Assembly: GCA_016235265.1 (NCBI GenBank)
Contig: JACRLI010000015.1
Location: 84,997 to 133,334 of the forward strand
Source of the DNA: Candidatus Eisenbacteria bacterium
GTDB lineage: Bacteria; Eisenbacteria; RBG-16-71-46; JACRLI01
Direction: 5' to 3'
DNA length: 48,338 nt
Position 1 is the stretch's first letter, and each line of letters begins with the position of its first letter. This document shows, in pieces, positions 24,553 to 38,365 of the stretch. The notes below the pieces were generated by a model. The model was not told where the DNA came from. It ran no database searches and worked only from the letters and a program-made list of their open reading frames with translations. The position numbers and the translations under genes are program-made.

Positions 24553-25295
24553 CGCACCCTCGTGACCTGGCCCGCGTGGAAGGCCCGTTCCCCGGCGGCG
24601 GTGGCCAGCACCAGCGCACCGGCCGCGTCCACGGTGCGGACGGTGCCCCGCACCTCGGCGCCGCCCTCGCCGGCCCCCGCGAGACCGGCCTCGCGGCCCA
24701 GCAGGTCGAGACGGGCCAGGTACTCGTCGCGCACCGCCCCGAAGCCGCCCCGCTCCCAGGCGTCCACGCGGGTGTCGAGCCGCGCCCGCAGGAGATCCAG
24801 GAGACGCTCGGGGGTGACGGCCAGTCCTTCCGGCTCCAGCGAGGTGGCGGTCGCCGCCAGTTCCGGCGGCACCGCGCCCGCGCCGGTGTTGATGCCGATC
24901 CCGGCCACCACGGCGCCGGTCCCGCCGGCCACGCGCTCGCAGAGAATGCCCGCGACCTTGCGCCCGCGCAAGTCCACGTCGTTGGGCCAGCGCAGCGTCA
25001 CGTCCGGGGCCCCCAGGTCCAGCGCCAGCGCGTCGCACACCGCCAGCCCGGTCACCAGCGCCAGCTGGGACTGTTCCGCCACCGGCCTCGCGGTCCGCAC
25101 CAGCACGCTCGCCCACAGGCCCTGCCCCCGCGCGGAGCGCCACGCGCGCCCGTGCCGCCCGCGGCCCTGGAGCTGCTCCCCGGCCACCACCACGGTGCCG
25201 TGCGGCGCGCCGGCGCGCGCCAGGTCCGCGGCGCGGTCGTTGGTGGACCCGATGGACTCGTGGCGCTCGACGGGCCGGGGGGGCGGGATGGTCAT
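24549..25295 (-). CDS. birA: Biotin-[acetyl-CoA-carboxylase] ligase, catalytic form
   Basis: A 248-residue ligase that makes biotinyl-AMP and attaches biotin to carboxyl-carrier proteins. It has ESIGSTNDRA, the GRGRHGRAW biotinyl-AMP loop, RWPNDV, GRKVAGIL with the active Lys, and VAGIGINTG. The N-terminal DNA-binding domain of E. coli BirA is absent, so this form cannot repress biotin genes. Start and stop both overlap their neighbours (nadC, tatC) as ATGA. Confidence 0.96.
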   Translation of the reverse strand: MTIPPPRPVERHESIGSTNDRAADLARAGAPHGTVVVAGEQLQGRGRHGRAWRSARGQGLWASVLVRTARPVAEQSQLALVTGLAVCDALALDLGAPDVTLRWPNDVDLRGRKVAGILCERVAGGTGAVVAGIGINTGAGAVPPELAATATSLEPEGLAVTPERLLDLLRARLDTRVDAWERGGFGAVRDEYLARLDLLGREAGLAGAGEGGAEVRGTVRTVDAAGALVLATAAGERAFHAGQVTRVR

Positions 25296-26166
25296 TCCCA
25301 GTCCAGGGAGAACGGCAGCGCGGGGGCCGAGTGCGTGAGCGCCCCGACGGAGATGAAGTCCACCCCGGGAATCGCGTGCCGGCGCAGGTTTCCCAGGTGG
25401 ATGCCCCCCGACACCTCGATCTCCGGGCGTCGGCGGCGGGGCACGGCGCCCATCAGCTTCAGGGCGGCGCGGATCCGCGCGGGCGTGAAGTTGTCCAGCA
25501 TGATGCGGTCCACCGGCAGGTCGCGCGCCTCGCGCAGCTCCGCCATGCTCTGCACCTCCAGTTCCACGGTGAGGCGCGGGCGGCCCATGTCGGCCAGCGC
25601 CCGTCGCGCGCGGGCCACCGCCTTCGCCGGCCCCCCGGCCGCGCGGACGTGGTTGTCCTTGAGCAGCACCGCGTCGTGCAGGCCCATGCGGTGGTTGCGG
25701 CCCCCGCCCGCGCGCACCGCCGCCTTCTCCAGCAGCCTCAGCAGCGGGGTGGTCTTGCGGGTGTCCAGCAGCGTGACCCCGGTGCCCTTCAGCCGCGCCA
25801 CGTGCGCGGCGGTCAGCGTGGCGATCCCCGAGAGGTGCGTCATGTAGTTCAGCGCGGTGCGCTCCGCCGAAAGGATGGCCGCGCGCGGCCCGCGCACGCG
25901 CAGGACCTTCGTGCCCGGGCGCACCTTCGCCCCGTCGCGGAGCAGGAGCCTCACGCGGAGCCGGGGCGAGAGCAGCCGGAAGGCCAGCTCCGCGGGCTCC
26001 CCGCCGGCGAGCACACCCGGCGCGCCGGCCACCAGCACCGCGGTGCCCGCCTGCCCGGGCGGAAGGCCCACGGCGGAGGTGACGTCGTGGGCCGCGCCGT
26101 CCTCGGACAGCGCCGCGGCCACGTGCGCCAGCAGCAGGGCGCGGATCTCGCGGGCGGAGCGTGGGC

Positions 26167-26170
<4 letters not shown>
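25292..26170 (-). CDS. nadC: Quinolinate phosphoribosyltransferase (carboxylating)
   Basis: A 292-residue enzyme that turns quinolinate and PRPP into nicotinate mononucleotide for de novo NAD synthesis. It has [59 protein letters not shown] (the signature), [15 protein letters not shown] and [10 protein letters not shown]. Length is normal. The ATG overlaps the uvrB stop as ATGA. nadA and nadB are not in the window. Confidence 0.97.
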
Positions 26171-28341
<2,171 letters not shown>

Positions 28342-28348
28342 GGCAGGA

Positions 28349-28357
28349 AGAATAGCA
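28349..28357 (-). promoter_or_regulatory. Extended -10 element immediately before uvrB
   Basis: The minus strand reads TGCTATTCT, an extended -10 box, followed by seven bases and then the uvrB ATG. No convincing -35 box and no ribosome site are present. It could give a leaderless uvrB transcript in addition to read-through from the DUF4139 gene. Confidence 0.4.
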
Positions 28358-28390
28358 CACCCGGCCGCGCCGGGGAGCGGGCCGGGTGTG
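28356..28390 (-). terminator. Hairpin between the DUF4139 gene and uvrB
   Basis: An 11-base perfect inverted repeat (CACACCCGGCC / GGCCGGGTGTG, loop of 13) lies 15-49 bases before the uvrB start. On the minus strand it is followed by CTATTCTT, only weakly T-rich. It could reduce read-through into uvrB or cover its start in longer transcripts. Confidence 0.4.
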
Positions 28391-28477
28391 TGTGCCGGAA
28401 GGCCCGGCACGGTCGGGGTCCGCAGCGCGGCGGGTGCCGGCGGCGGGGGCCCCGCGCGGCGGCCCGTGCGCCCGGGC

Positions 28478-29863
28478 CTACCAGGTCTGTCGCAGGGTGT
28501 AGGTGACCACGACCTCGCCGTCGGCCGCCACCGTCACCGGGAACTCCAGCGTCGTCGCGTCGCGCTTGCGGAAGTCCTGGCTCTTGCGGATCACGCTCCA
28601 GTCGCCCCACGCGCGCTCCACCACCACCACCGTGACCGCCTCCTTCTTGTGGTTGCGCACCTTCACTTCGAAGGAGGTCTCGCGCGTGCGGTCGCTGACG
28701 GCGCGGGAGTCGGTCTGCTTGCGCTCCCCCACCACGTCGAAGGCGTTGCCGATGTGCACCCGCAGCATCTCGTCCTTGGGAGTGTGGTCGATGGCGTCCT
28801 CGCCCGCGAACTGCAGCGCCTTCGAGGCGTCCTCCTGGTACACCCGCACCTTGCCCTTGGGCAGCGGGATGCCCAGGCCGTCGAGCTTGCTGTTTTTCGC
28901 CTCCAGGGTCACCTGCACCTTCTTCGCGTTGCGCGCCCCGTCGTAGGTGTAGACCTTGCGGCTCTTCAGGCGGGTGGTGGGAAACAGCGCCAGCTGCTTG
29001 ATCTCGCGATCGGCCACCGTGGCCGGGCGCTGCAGCGTGTAGAGGTGGTACTCGGAGAAGGTCTCCTCCTCGAACTGCCGGGAGTCCGCGGCCTTGAGCG
29101 CCATCACTTCCATGCCCCTGCCGCGGGGCACGGCGGGCGGCTCCGGCTCCACTCGGTTCACCTCGCCGGCCACCAGCTTCAGCATCGCGTTCTCGTAGGT
29201 GGCCCCGGAGCGGTTGTCGATGCTCACCCAGCCGGCGAGGTCCATGCGGTCCCCGGACTCGGAGGCTACCGCCACGTACTCGGAGTGCCACGAGATGCCC
29301 GTGGTGAGGTAGCGCAGCTCGGCGGGGTGCCGGCCGCCGTCGCCCTCCACGGTCCACTGCAGCGTCGGGCGCGTGATCAGCCCGCCGGGCAGCTTTCCGT
29401 AGCGGACTTCCTGGATCTGCGCGCGCTCCAGGCCCACCAGGCCCTCGCCCTCGCGCAACAGCAGCGAGCCGCCCTCGAAACTGAGCAGCGTGCCGGCGTG
29501 CAGCTTGCCGTCCTTGGTGAGCACCTCCAGCGGCGAGTCCACGTACTTCTGGAGCAGTCGCTCGGAGCTGACCAGGTCGAACTGGAAGTTCTGCTCCAGC
29601 ACCTGGACGGCGCCGGGGTCGTCCACCGCCTGGAAGTGGACCGAGGTGGGGTCGATCTGGGAGGCCACGTCGGTGAAGCGGATCTCGCCCGCGCCGCTCG
29701 GGAAGGACAGCGTGCGGTGGTCCTTCACCAGCGCCAGGTTGTCATTGTAGATGGTCAGCGCCACCGAGCGGTCCGCGCCGCCCGCGCCGCCGGGGCCGCC
29801 AGGCGCCGGCGCGAAGCCCAGCGCGGCGAGCGCCACCACGTGGATCCAGTGCGACTTTCGCAT
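28478..29863 (-). CDS. DUF4139 domain exported protein
   Basis: A 461-residue protein with a signal peptide ([18 protein letters not shown]). The mature part has the DUF4139 pattern: [19 protein letters not shown] at the start, a beta-rich body with [18 protein letters not shown], and a C-terminal [26 protein letters not shown] segment. Proteins of this type are secreted or periplasmic and of unknown function; mucoidy-inhibitor-like proteins share the region. AAGGAG stands before the ATG. The gene lies between valS and uvrB on the same strand, with about 80 bases after valS. Confidence 0.85.
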   Translation of the reverse strand: MRKSHWIHVVALAALGFAPAPGGPGGAGGADRSVALTIYNDNLALVKDHRTLSFPSGAGEIRFTDVASQIDPTSVHFQAVDDPGAVQVLEQNFQFDLVSSERLLQKYVDSPLEVLTKDGKLHAGTLLSFEGGSLLLREGEGLVGLERAQIQEVRYGKLPGGLITRPTLQWTVEGDGGRHPAELRYLTTGISWHSEYVAVASESGDRMDLAGWVSIDNRSGATYENAMLKLVAGEVNRVEPEPPAVPRGRGMEVMALKAADSRQFEEETFSEYHLYTLQRPATVADREIKQLALFPTTRLKSRKVYTYDGARNAKKVQVTLEAKNSKLDGLGIPLPKGKVRVYQEDASKALQFAGEDAIDHTPKDEMLRVHIGNAFDVVGERKQTDSRAVSDRTRETSFEVKVRNHKKEAVTVVVVERAWGDWSVIRKSQDFRKRDATTLEFPVTVAADGEVVVTYTLRQTW

Positions 29864-29941
29864 CAGCCTCTCCTTTGCGGGTCCGGGGACACCCCCGGCT
29901 TCACAGGAGAGGACGCCGCGGACGGGGGGAATATTCCGTGC

Positions 29942-32587
<2,646 letters not shown>

Positions 32588-32671
32588 GGAACCACCTCCG
32601 GTGGGGGTCCGGCGCGCGGCTTGGCCCGCTGCGCCATCGTGCGCGAACGTATCGTCTTCCGAGGCTGGGAC

Positions 32672-32700
32672 AAAGTATCAGATGCGCAGAATGGAAGCAA
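32672..32700 (-). promoter_or_regulatory. Candidate promoter of the valS operon
   Basis: Minus strand: TTGCTT and TACTTT with a 17-base spacer, giving a leader of about 78 bases before the TTG at 32587. I looked for a T-box leader and saw none of its conserved elements. Confidence 0.45.
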
Positions 32701-32720
32701 CGCGGGGCCCGGCCCGTTGA

Positions 32721-32749
32721 TTGACACCGCCCGCCGCGGAACCTAGCAT
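32721..32749 (+). promoter_or_regulatory. Strong sigma-70-type promoter of the Wzi-like gene, leaderless geometry
   Basis: A perfect TTGACA (32721-32726), a 17-base spacer and TAGCAT (32744-32749). The ATG begins at 32756, seven bases after the -10 box, exactly where transcription should start. There is no ribosome-binding site, so the mRNA is predicted to be leaderless. Confidence 0.6.
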
Positions 32750-32755
32750 GCGCGC

Positions 32756-34306
32756 ATGCGAATCCCATGGTCACCGATCCTCGCGGCGCTCCTGGCGCTG
32801 GCCGCCGCGGCCGGTCCCGCGCGCTCCTCCGGGGCGGCGCCGCCCGAGCGGCTGCCCGCCGGCCACTGGAGCTACGGCGACCTCGAGGAGCTCTCGGTCG
32901 CCGGCGCGCTGGACTCCCTGTGGCTGTACGTGCGGCCCCTCTCCCGCGGGGAGGTGGCCGCGGCGCTGCTCCGGGGCGCCGCCGTGGCCGGAGGCGATCC
33001 CCGCCAGGCCCGGCTGCTGCGCGAGTTCGCGCAGGAGGCCAGGGAACTGGACCCCGCGCAGGCCCCCGGCTTCACGCGCCACCTGGTGGACCAGCGGGAC
33101 GGCTCCACTTCCCTGCGCGCCTGGCCCACCGCCCGCGCGGGGCTCTCGCGCGAGCCCGGCCGTGGCTGGGGCTCCGACGCGCTCACGCAGCTGGGGTTCC
33201 AGGCCGCGTTCCTGGCGCGCCCTCACTGGGCCGTGTACAGCGACATGCTGGCGCGCCGGTACGAGCACAGCCGCACCTACGCCGATCCGCTGTTCACCGA
33301 CACCGACATCACGTTCCTCACCCAGCAGGCGTACGTGGCGGCCTCCTTCGCGCCGCTCACGGTGGCCCTGGGGCGGGACCGCGTGCGCTGGGGGCTGGGC
33401 CAGGAGGGCAGCCTGATCCTGGGCGACGGCGCCGACGCCATGAGCCTGGTGGAGTACTCGGTGGACTGGCGCCGGCTGCACGCCACCGCGCTCACCGCGC
33501 TGTTGCGGCCCGGCGGCGGCGAGTACCTGTCGGGCCACCGCCTGGAATGGCGCCCGGCGCGCCGGTGGTTCGTGGGCTTGAGCGAGGTGTCCCGCTACGC
33601 GTCGAAGCAGCCCGAGCCGCTCTACATCTCCGGCATCATCCCGTACACGCTGGTGCAGCGGTTGCTCGCCGCGGACGACCAGGCGGGCGGCGGGCCGAGC
33701 CCGCGCAACAACATCATGGTGTCCCTGGAGGGAGCCTGGCGGCCGGTGGCCGGCGTGCAACTGGGGGCGACCCTGCTCATCGACGACCTGCCGCGCAAGT
33801 CCACCCAGCCCGCGGCGCGCACCGGCTACCAGGCGAACCTGCTCGCGACCCGCCCGCGGAGCGCCCGCCCGGCCACCCTGAGGGTGGAATGGACCCGCAT
33901 CCGAAACTACGTGTACTCAGTGTTTTACGGCGAGGACTACATCCACCACGGAAGCTCCCTGGCGTACCCGCTGGGCCCCGATCTCGAGCGGCTCACGGGC
34001 CGGGTCTCGGTGGACCTGTGCCCGGATGTGAAGGCCTGGGTGGCCGCGGACTACCTGGCCAAGGGTGAGGGCGCGCTGGGCGACTACCTGGACGTGAGCC
34101 ACCCCGGAATCCAGTCCCCGCCGGGGGAGTTGCAGGGCGTGGTGGAGAAGACGCTGCGCCTGGACGCCGGCGCGCTCTTCTTCGCGCGCGACAACCTGCA
34201 GGCCCGCGGCAGCCTCGGCTGGAACCGCACGCGAAACGCCGGACACCTGGAAGGCGTCCGGCGTGACGAAGTGGTCGGGGCCCTCTCGCTCGAGGGCCGC
34301 TGGTAG
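32756..34306 (+). CDS. Wzi-like capsule-assembly outer membrane protein
   Basis: A 516-residue protein with a signal peptide (ILAALLALAAAAGPARSSG). Near the N-terminus is an LPAGHWSYGDLEEL segment like those in bacterial SLH/Wzi-type proteins. The body is made of alternating amphipathic strands. Wzi-family marks are VALGRDRVRWGLGQEGSLIL and the later YGEDYIHHGSSLAYPLGPD. The protein ends in an aromatic residue (LEGRW), as outer-membrane barrels do. Wzi helps tie capsule to the cell surface; here no capsule genes are adjacent, so it may have a general exopolysaccharide role. The next gene is convergent, 34 bases away. Confidence 0.75.
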   Translation: MRIPWSPILAALLALAAAAGPARSSGAAPPERLPAGHWSYGDLEELSVAGALDSLWLYVRPLSRGEVAAALLRGAAVAGGDPRQARLLREFAQEARELDPAQAPGFTRHLVDQRDGSTSLRAWPTARAGLSREPGRGWGSDALTQLGFQAAFLARPHWAVYSDMLARRYEHSRTYADPLFTDTDITFLTQQAYVAASFAPLTVALGRDRVRWGLGQEGSLILGDGADAMSLVEYSVDWRRLHATALTALLRPGGGEYLSGHRLEWRPARRWFVGLSEVSRYASKQPEPLYISGIIPYTLVQRLLAADDQAGGGPSPRNNIMVSLEGAWRPVAGVQLGATLLIDDLPRKSTQPAARTGYQANLLATRPRSARPATLRVEWTRIRNYVYSVFYGEDYIHHGSSLAYPLGPDLERLTGRVSVDLCPDVKAWVAADYLAKGEGALGDYLDVSHPGIQSPPGELQGVVEKTLRLDAGALFFARDNLQARGSLGWNRTRNAGHLEGVRRDEVVGALSLEGRW

Positions 34307-34340
34307 CGCGACGGCCTGCGGCCGGCGCCGGCCGGCCCGG

Positions 34341-36122
34341 CTAGGCGGCCTTCATCTCCCCCTCCTCGGCGGCGGGCTCCCCCGCCGAAGCCGGCGCGAC
34401 CCGCGGCAGGCGCACCGTGAAGGTCGTCCCCTGGCCCACCTGGCTGCGCACTGCGATCTCCCCCCCGTGCAGTTCCACGATGGCCTTCGAGATCACCAGC
34501 CCCAGCCCGGTGCCGCCGATCTTCCGCGTGGCGGAGGCGTCCACCTGCTGGAAGCGCTGGAACAACTTCGGCAGGTCGGCCTCGGCGATGCCGTCGCCGT
34601 GGTCCTCGATGTCGATCTCCGCGAAGCCGGGGTCCTCGCGCAGGCGCACCACGATCTCGGTCGAGGGCGGCGAGAACTTCACGGCGTTCCCCAGCAGGTT
34701 GGTGAGCACCTGGCCCACCCGGTGCGGGTCCACCTCGGACTCGCCGCCGGGCACGGGCAGCTCCAGGCGCAACACGATCTGCTTCTTGTCCACCAGCGAA
34801 CGCATGTTCACCGCCGCGTTGCGGCACACGTCGGACAGGTTCACCAGGCTCCGGGACAGCTGCATGCGGTTGGCTTCCAGCTTGGAGAAGTCCAGGATGT
34901 CGTTGATCAGCATCATCAACCGCTCGGCGTTGGCCTCGCAGATCTCGAGCAGCTCCTTCTGCTGCGGCTTCACGTCCCAGTAGGACGGGTTTCCCAGCAG
35001 CTCCAGCGAGCCGCGGATGGCCGTGAGCGGCGTGCGCAGCTCGTGGGAGACCACCGCCACGAACTCGGACTTGAGCCGGTCCAGCTCGCGGGTCTTCTCG
35101 AACAGCTGGGCGTTGCGGATGGCGTTGCTGGCCGCGCTGGCGTACAGGGTCATCAGGTCCGTGGCCGCGGCGTCGAAGCCCCCGTCCCGGTCCACAGCCA
35201 CCAGCAGCCCGAAGGCCCCGCCGCTGGCCGTGAGCGGCACGCCGGCCGCCGAGGAGGCGTGCAGCAGGCCGATCGAATCGTCGGCGTCGAACTCCGGGTT
35301 GCCGTGCGCGGCGCAGAAGCCGTGCGGATCGGCCGCGCCGCGGCCGAGCACGCCCTCGCCGGAGTGGAACCCGATGGACTTCACCACCGCCGGGTCGGCC
35401 CCCGAAACCCCCTCGCCGGTGAAGTTGCCGGACTCCTCGTCCTTGAGGAACACCACGCAGGCGCGCGCCTCCAGCAGCTCGCGCATCTTATCGGTGACCA
35501 CCGACAGGGTGGTGGAAAGCGACAGCGACGCGCTGACCTCGCGGCTCATCTCGAACAGCGTGCGCAGCGTGCGGGTGGCCGCGTCCACGCGGGCCTGCAG
35601 GCTCTCCTCGCTGTCCTTCAGCTTCTCGTTGGCCAGCGTGAGGCACGCCACCAGCCGGCGGTTCTCCTCGCCCAGCCGCTTGCCGCGCAGCGTCCTCTCG
35701 GCCACCTGGCTCACGGCCAGGAGGTCGAACGGCTTCATGATGAAGTCGCTCGCGCCGGAGTGCATGGCCTCGATCGCCACGTTCAGCGAGGCGTGACCGG
35801 TGATCACCAGGACCCCGGTCTCGGGATTGCGCCGCTTCGCGGCGCGCACCACGTCCAGGCCGCTGGCCCCGGGGAGGTTGATGTCGGTCAGGATCAGGTC
35901 GTATTCCTCGTCGCGGATGCGATCCATGGCCTGCGGACCGTCCGAGGCGGAGTGCACCTCGTAGCCCTCCTCGCCGAAGAAGTCGAGGAAGACGTCGAGC
36001 ACCCCCTTCTCGTCGTCGACGATGAGGATCTTTTCGCGCCGGCCGGCCGGGGCGGGCCCGCCCGCGCCGGGAGCCCCGGCGGGGGCGCTGAATCCGGGGG
36101 ACGACCCGTACGGGGAGGCCAT
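34341..36122 (-). CDS. Receiver-GAF-histidine kinase hybrid
   Basis: A 593-residue soluble protein. After a Gly/Pro/Ala-rich 30-residue start comes a receiver (D36/D37, phosphoacceptor D80, K130), a short coiled coil, a GAF domain (about 185-340), HisKA with H360 (FVAVVSHELRTPLTAIRG) and HATPase_c (LTNLLGNAVKFS, DHGDGIAEADLP, GGTGLGLVISKAI). With the receiver first and the kinase last, it probably reads an incoming phosphate and a small ligand and then phosphorylates another protein. It starts two bases after the GGDEF gene stop and ends the flagellar/signalling run. Confidence 0.92.
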   Translation of the reverse strand: MASPYGSSPGFSAPAGAPGAGGPAPAGRREKILIVDDEKGVLDVFLDFFGEEGYEVHSASDGPQAMDRIRDEEYDLILTDINLPGASGLDVVRAAKRRNPETGVLVITGHASLNVAIEAMHSGASDFIMKPFDLLAVSQVAERTLRGKRLGEENRRLVACLTLANEKLKDSEESLQARVDAATRTLRTLFEMSREVSASLSLSTTLSVVTDKMRELLEARACVVFLKDEESGNFTGEGVSGADPAVVKSIGFHSGEGVLGRGAADPHGFCAAHGNPEFDADDSIGLLHASSAAGVPLTASGGAFGLLVAVDRDGGFDAAATDLMTLYASAASNAIRNAQLFEKTRELDRLKSEFVAVVSHELRTPLTAIRGSLELLGNPSYWDVKPQQKELLEICEANAERLMMLINDILDFSKLEANRMQLSRSLVNLSDVCRNAAVNMRSLVDKKQIVLRLELPVPGGESEVDPHRVGQVLTNLLGNAVKFSPPSTEIVVRLREDPGFAEIDIEDHGDGIAEADLPKLFQRFQQVDASATRKIGGTGLGLVISKAIVELHGGEIAVRSQVGQGTTFTVRLPRVAPASAGEPAAEEGEMKAA

Positions 36123-36124
36123 GG

Positions 36125-37387
36125 TCAGTTCACCCGCGCCGCGCCCGCGCCGGCCGCGGCCGGCGCGCAGGGCGCCTGGATGCAGTTGCGGCCCGCCTTC
36201 TTGGCCAGGTACAGGGCCTGGTCGGCCTTGCGCACCAGGTCCTCCTCCGCCTTGCCGTCCACCGGGTAGCTGGCCACACCCAGGCTCACCGTGACCTTGC
36301 GACGGCGCGGAAAGTGGTGGGCCTCCACCGAGGCCCGCAGCCGCTCGGCCGCCAGCAGCGCGCCTTCGCGCGGCGTGTGCGGCAGCAGCACCACGAACTC
36401 GTCGCCGCCGTAGCGGACCACCACGTCCGAGGTGCGCGCCCAGGCCTTGAGCAGGCGGCCCATCTCCACCAGCACCTGGTCACCGGACTCGTGGCCGTGG
36501 GTGTCGTTGAACTGCTTGAAGTGGTCGATGTCCAGGAACACCAGCGAGAAGGGATGCAGGTACCGCTGCGAGAGCGTGGCCTGCTGCTGCAGGCGGTCCT
36601 GGAAGTAGCGCCGGTTGTACACGCTGGTCAGCTCGTCCGTGACGGCCATGGCCTTGATGCTCTGGTAATGGAGCATGTGCTCGATGGTCGCGGCGGCCAG
36701 CGAGGAGGCCAGGATCAACAGCTCCTTGTCGCGCTCCGCGAACGCGTGGGCGCACGAGTGGCTCAGGTTCACCACCCCGATGAGCTCGGAGCCCACCAGC
36801 AGCGGAACCGACAGGAAGCTGCGCACCACCGGCAGGCCCGGCTGGGCCTCGCGGCGCAGATCGTTGAGCAGCACCGGCCGGCGCTCCTTCGCCACCCAGC
36901 TGGAGAAGCCGTAGCCGTGGTCGAAGCGGACCCCGCGGATCAGGTCCACGCGCTCGCCCTCCTGGTGTGCCAGCTCCAGGTCGTGGGCGCCCCGGCGGAC
37001 CAGGTACAGCGAGCCGTTCTCGTAGGCGACCAGCTGTTTGAGCAGCGCCATCACCCCCGCGAACACGGCCCCGGGGTCGTCGGTCTCCTGGATCACCCGG
37101 CTCATCTTGAGCAGCAGCGCCAGCTCACCCCGGTCGCCGGCGGTGGGCTTCTCGTGCTTCTTGAGCGCGGTGAGCAGCTTCTCGTTCACCTTGCTGCACT
37201 CACCGAGGCACTGGGCGGGGCGCTTCTCGTCCATGAGCTTCTCGAGCTTGAGCGTGGCGGCCTCGGCGTCCTTGCCGGGCAGCGCGCCGCGGGTGCTCAG
37301 CAGTTTCACGATGCGCTGCTGGCTCTTGAGGAAATGCGTGCTGGCCTCGAAGAGACCCCGCGCACCGCGTCCGTTGCGTGCCTTCAT
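36125..37387 (-). CDS. GAF-GGDEF diguanylate cyclase
   Basis: A 420-residue cytoplasmic protein: a helical N-terminus (1-90), a GAF domain (about 95-235) and a GGDEF domain (245-405). The active site RYGGDEFVVLLP (GGDEF 327-331) is intact, so it should make c-di-GMP from two GTP. RTSD at 318-321, five residues before it, is a complete inhibitory I-site, so product feedback is expected. It sits between the HDOD gene and a receiver-kinase hybrid, downstream of flagellar genes, which points to control of motility. AAGGGGG stands before the ATG. Confidence 0.93.
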   Translation of the reverse strand: MKARNGRGARGLFEASTHFLKSQQRIVKLLSTRGALPGKDAEAATLKLEKLMDEKRPAQCLGECSKVNEKLLTALKKHEKPTAGDRGELALLLKMSRVIQETDDPGAVFAGVMALLKQLVAYENGSLYLVRRGAHDLELAHQEGERVDLIRGVRFDHGYGFSSWVAKERRPVLLNDLRREAQPGLPVVRSFLSVPLLVGSELIGVVNLSHSCAHAFAERDKELLILASSLAAATIEHMLHYQSIKAMAVTDELTSVYNRRYFQDRLQQQATLSQRYLHPFSLVFLDIDHFKQFNDTHGHESGDQVLVEMGRLLKAWARTSDVVVRYGGDEFVVLLPHTPREGALLAAERLRASVEAHHFPRRRKVTVSLGVASYPVDGKAEEDLVRKADQALYLAKKAGRNCIQAPCAPAAAGAGAARVN

Positions 37388-37444
37388 CGTTCCCCCTTGA
37401 GGATCGCCGCCGCCCGGTGGCCCACCGCCCCGGGCCGGACCGGC

Positions 37445-38296
37445 CTACAGCTGGAACTGCGACTTCTCGGCCTCGAATGCGGTCTTGAGTTCCGTGCTCA
37501 GCCACGCGGAGTCCGGGGCGCCGAACTGCAGCAGCTTCCCCGCCTCGCAGGCCTCGATTTCCAGTTCCGGGAGCGGCTCCAGCCCCAGGCCCAACCCCTT
37601 CGACGCGCGGCCGGCCAGCTCCACCGCGGCCCACATCGCCGGGTTGGGCCCGGCGCCCGCGCGGTGGTGGTGCTGCACCCCGTCCACCAGCAACGCGGGC
37701 AGCTTCCAGTGCCGGAGCACCGAGGCGCCGGCGTCGGCGTGGTCGAAGCCGTACCGCCCGCGTTCCGCGTCGGCGAAGCTCCGGTGTTCCTCCCGCACCT
37801 CCGCCACCAGGTCCGCGTAGTCCTCGCCCTTGAAGCGCGCAAGAGCCGTCTTTCCCACATCGTGCAGCAACCCCGCCACGAACGCGTCATCCGGGTGCGC
37901 CCCGCCGCGGCGGCGCATCAGCAGCCGCGCGCCCAGCGCGGTGGCCACCGCGTGCTCCCACAGGCCCTGCTGCAGCGGGGCCACCGCCTCGCTGCCGCGC
38001 CCGCGGAACGGCAGCGCCTCCACCAGCACCAGGTTGCGCAGCGCCCGGAACCCGAGTCTCGTGACGGCCTGCAGCACGTTGGTGATCGGTTCCGTGGGCG
38101 CGTAGTACGAGGAATTCGCGGTCTTGAGCACCTTGGCCGTCAGGGCCGGGTCCATGCTCAGGACGCGCGCGATGTCCATGGCGTCGGTGTCGGGATGTTC
38201 CGCCATCTCGAAGAGGCGCGTGGCCACCACCGGCATCGCCGGAAGGTCGCGGGTCAGTTGCAGCGGCAGTTCCAGGACCGGCTGTGTCGGGTGCAC
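37445..38296 (-). CDS. HDOD domain signalling protein
   Basis: A 283-residue protein. The HDOD domain opens with LPAMPVVATRLFEMAEHPDTDAMDIARVLSMDPALTAKVLKTANSS, recognisable by PAMP, the I-x-x-DPAL pattern and KxLKxANS. It continues with an HD-like helix set (GLLHDVGKTALARF) that keeps an HD pair. HDOD proteins are usually non-catalytic and link signalling to chemotaxis, motility or c-di-GMP networks. GTG is used as start with AGGA upstream. The c-di-GMP cyclase follows 57 bases later. Confidence 0.9.
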   Translation of the reverse strand: MHPTQPVLELPLQLTRDLPAMPVVATRLFEMAEHPDTDAMDIARVLSMDPALTAKVLKTANSSYYAPTEPITNVLQAVTRLGFRALRNLVLVEALPFRGRGSEAVAPLQQGLWEHAVATALGARLLMRRRGGAHPDDAFVAGLLHDVGKTALARFKGEDYADLVAEVREEHRSFADAERGRYGFDHADAGASVLRHWKLPALLVDGVQHHHRAGAGPNPAMWAAVELAGRASKGLGLGLEPLPELEIEACEAGKLLQFGAPDSAWLSTELKTAFEAEKSQFQL

Positions 38297-38345
38297 GATT
38301 CGGATTTCCTTTCTCGAGCTGCTGTCCTTCCCAATGGCCTGCGGC

Positions 38346-38364
38346 TCCGGGCGGAACGCCCGGA
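38346..38364 (-). promoter_or_regulatory. Intercistronic hairpin after the SwrB-like gene
   Basis: TCCGGGCG and CGCCCGGA pair perfectly over 8 bases with a 3-base loop, starting right after the stop of the SwrB-like gene. No T-run follows. It could stabilise upstream mRNA or lower HDOD expression. Confidence 0.35.
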
Positions 38365-38365
38365 C

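Noticed and set aside
32588..32755. Possible T-box leader upstream of valS
   Set aside because: The gap is short, holds divergent promoters, and I found no conserved T-box sequence or matching terminator/antiterminator pair.
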